From Paenibacillus sp. FSL W8-0426 (GTDB lineage: Bacteria; Bacillota; Bacilli; Paenibacillales; Paenibacillaceae), in contig NZ_CP150203.1 of assembly GCF_037969725.1 (NCBI RefSeq), positions 4,294,001 to 4,358,000 on the forward strand: 64,000 bases of DNA, in the 5' to 3' direction. The position numbers and the translations under genes are program-made. This document shows, piece after piece, positions 62,819 through 64,000 of this stretch (position 1 is its first letter; the number at the start of each line of letters is the position of its first letter). Under the pieces are notes generated by a model. That model saw only the letters and a list, made by a program, of their open reading frames with translations. It did not search any database and was not told the DNA's origin.

Positions 62819-63020
62819 GGGTCCATCGCCTCGCCGTTGACTACTGTCGGCTGATTCGGGGCCTGTAGTAGTTTGGTTTTGTAAACATCGTTGACGGAAT
62901 TTCCATGATCTAAACCTGCAGTCGGCAAATCTTTCATTCTTTTTTTACTATTCTATGCTCAGATTTGGTTGCTCAGAAGAATATGGACCTCCCGATCCCA
63001 TGCTGAAGTGAAAAAGACAC

Positions 63021-63056
63021 AAAAAAACAACCTGAATGGGTTAGTCAGGTTGTTTT
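63021..63056 (-). terminator. Terminator overlapping the end of the phosphatase gene
   Basis: AAACAACCTGA pairs with TCAGGTTGTTT around an 8-base loop, followed by U-rich sequence on the minus strand; it includes the stop codon at 63041. Confidence 0.85.
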
Positions 63057-63640
63057 ACGGTATCCAATGTCAAATGACGTGTGCAATTGTACAGAAGCGG
63101 CGTCCAATCGTGCTTCTCTTTCTCAAGAATGGTCAAAGACAAGTTGCCGATTCGTTCCGAGTATCGATCCTTGAACAAAGCGGACAACAAATTGGCAAGC
63201 AGGGCACCGTGTGTTACGATCAGGATGTTTTTGTGCGGATGGGCACACCAGAGATCCTCCAAAAATGCAACTGCCCGCAGCTGAATATCGGCAACCTTCT
63301 CTTGTCCCAGATCCAGCGTCTCCCAGTCGGTACCCCAGCGGGAAACACGTTCTTCGGACGTAAGGCCCTCGATCTGGCCAAACCCTCTCTCTTTCAGGCG
63401 TGCATCCGGCTCAAGCATCGGCACATGGAGCATCCCGGACAAAATTTCACCCGTCTCCTGCGCGCGGGACAAGCCGCTTGTAATGATGTAATCCCATTGC
63501 TGTTCCTCTGCAAGCAGACGGCTCCCCAGCCGTTCTGCCTGCCTTTTGCCTTCGGCATTCAGGGGAATGTCCGTCTGTCCCTGAATGCGTCCTGCGGCAT
63601 TCCAATCGGTAAGACCGTGACGAATCAGCCCAATCCGCAT
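63041..63640 (-). CDS. Histidine-phosphatase-family protein
   Basis: A 199-residue phosphoglycerate-mutase-like phosphatase: LIRHGLTDWNAAGRIQGQTD holds the catalytic RHG, then SGLSRAQETGEIL, LKERGFGQIEGLT, and the second His in LIVTHGALLANLL. The size and motifs fit small bacterial phosphatases (PhoE/YhfR-like) with broad or unknown substrate. The start at 63640 (MRIGLIRHG) is five bases from GAGGG; the frame is open 46 codons higher, overlapping the next gene. It lies 23 bases after the partial membrane gene. Confidence 0.9.
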   Translation of the reverse strand: MRIGLIRHGLTDWNAAGRIQGQTDIPLNAEGKRQAERLGSRLLAEEQQWDYIITSGLSRAQETGEILSGMLHVPMLEPDARLKERGFGQIEGLTSEERVSRWGTDWETLDLGQEKVADIQLRAVAFLEDLWCAHPHKNILIVTHGALLANLLSALFKDRYSERIGNLSLTILEKEKHDWTPLLYNCTRHLTLDTVKQPD

Positions 63641-63663
63641 TTCATCCCTCATTTCTCCATTCG

Positions 63664-64000
63664 TTAGACAGCCGTCGTCTCGGGACCGGAACGCTGCTTC
63701 CGTTTGCTCGTCGTCCGATGCATGCGCCCAAGCGAGAACAACGCCATTCCAATGGCAAGCAAGGATAGCCCCATCCAATATTGAGGATAGGCAGGCCCCA
63801 TGCTTACGACCAGTGGTTCGACAATACTGCCCCGGTCCATACCGGACAGGCTGTACTGATACATCACGGATGAAGACGAATCTCCGCCCGCTACAGCCGT
63901 TTCCAGAATGCCCGTAGTGAGCACGCTTGGCTTCTCGGCTTCCGTTACATCCGGCTTAAACATGGCCATGTACAAAAAGCTGCACAGGAAAATGGCCATA
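63664..64000 (-). CDS. Membrane protein, C-terminal part, gene cut by the window edge
   Basis: The last 112 residues of a gene continuing beyond the window. Two hydrophobic helices are visible, about residues 2-18 (IFLCSFLYMAMF) and 75-92 (WMGLSLLAIGMALFSLG), with a Ser-rich outer segment between and a basic tail after. No family is recognised. A methionine near the edge could be read as a start but the frame runs to the edge, so it is treated as partial. The phosphatase gene starts 23 bases after its stop. Confidence 0.6.
   Translation of the reverse strand, partial: MAIFLCSFLYMAMFKPDVTEAEKPSVLTTGILETAVAGGDSSSSVMYQYSLSGMDRGSIVEPLVVSMGPAYPQYWMGLSLLAIGMALFSLGRMHRTTSKRKQRSGPETTAV

Overview
The window is one stretch of a Bacillota chromosome of moderate GC content, almost certainly Paenibacillus or a close relative. 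The reasons are strong Shine-Dalgarno sites before nearly every gene, bacillithiol genes (bshA, bshB1), sporulation and spore-associated families (YpjB, GerMN), an S-layer-homology protein, amidases with copper-amine-oxidase-like N-terminal domains, a qcrABC menaquinol:cytochrome c reductase, and a gene order that follows the Bacillus subtilis block qcr-ypjA-ypjB-yitT-ypjD-dapB-mgsA-bshB1-bshA-cca-birA-panBCD-dinG-ypmB-asnS-dnaD. No rRNA, tRNA, prophage or CRISPR array was seen.

Layout. 1-6000: the 5' part of an ABC exporter, a two-headed dynamin gene that is split by a frameshift, a small unknown protein and nth. 6000-12700: an envelope module with a large S-layer-homology protein, a GerMN lipoprotein and two tandem paralogous N-acetylmuramoyl-L-alanine amidases. 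12800-16300: leuCD divergent from a LysR regulator, with a near-consensus Fur box at the predicted leuC transcription start. 16500-18250: an IS3-family (IS150-type) element inserted in a small dispersed repeat, then a short ankyrin protein. 18270-22140: an omega-amidase (probably mtnU), an AraC-type regulator fused to a siderophore-binding domain, and a siderophore-binding lipoprotein; the last two have Fur boxes. 22330-30120: mtnE, then a proline-type T-box leader driving proB-proA-proC-mtnW-mtnX-mtnB, a single run joining proline synthesis with methionine salvage. 30120-32430: an ECF sigma factor, its probable anti-sigma and a membrane protein made of three TM2-like repeats. 32600-39780: dnaD-asnS, hbd-ackA, a short FtsH-like membrane protease with an unknown partner, and ypmB. 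39800-54910: mtaD-rex, dinG, a TPR protein, panBCD with a long leader, birA-cca-bshA-bshB1-mgsA-dapB, another TPR protein and a MazG-type pyrophosphohydrolase. 55100-64000: yitT on the plus strand, then ypjB, ypjA, qcrCBA, ypiF, a previously easy-to-miss 60-residue IDEAL-domain protein, a gamma-type carbonic anhydrase, an unknown wing-helix-like protein, a histidine phosphatase and the end of a membrane protein.

How the genes work together. Methionine salvage is represented by mtnE, mtnW, mtnX, mtnB, probably mtnU, and mtaD for methylthioadenosine; mtnA, mtnK and mtnD are not in the window. Iron control appears at three loci (leuC, the AraC fusion, the binding protein). Cofactor and thiol metabolism (pantothenate, biotin, bacillithiol) is grouped with lysine synthesis and tRNA maturation. 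The most interesting unexplained signals are the Fur box on leuCD, the pro-mtn fusion operon and its internal structured element, the palindrome-bearing promoter of the short FtsH operon, the panB leader with an intrinsic terminator, the frameshifted dynamin and the dyad inside the carbonic-anhydrase/IDEAL promoter.
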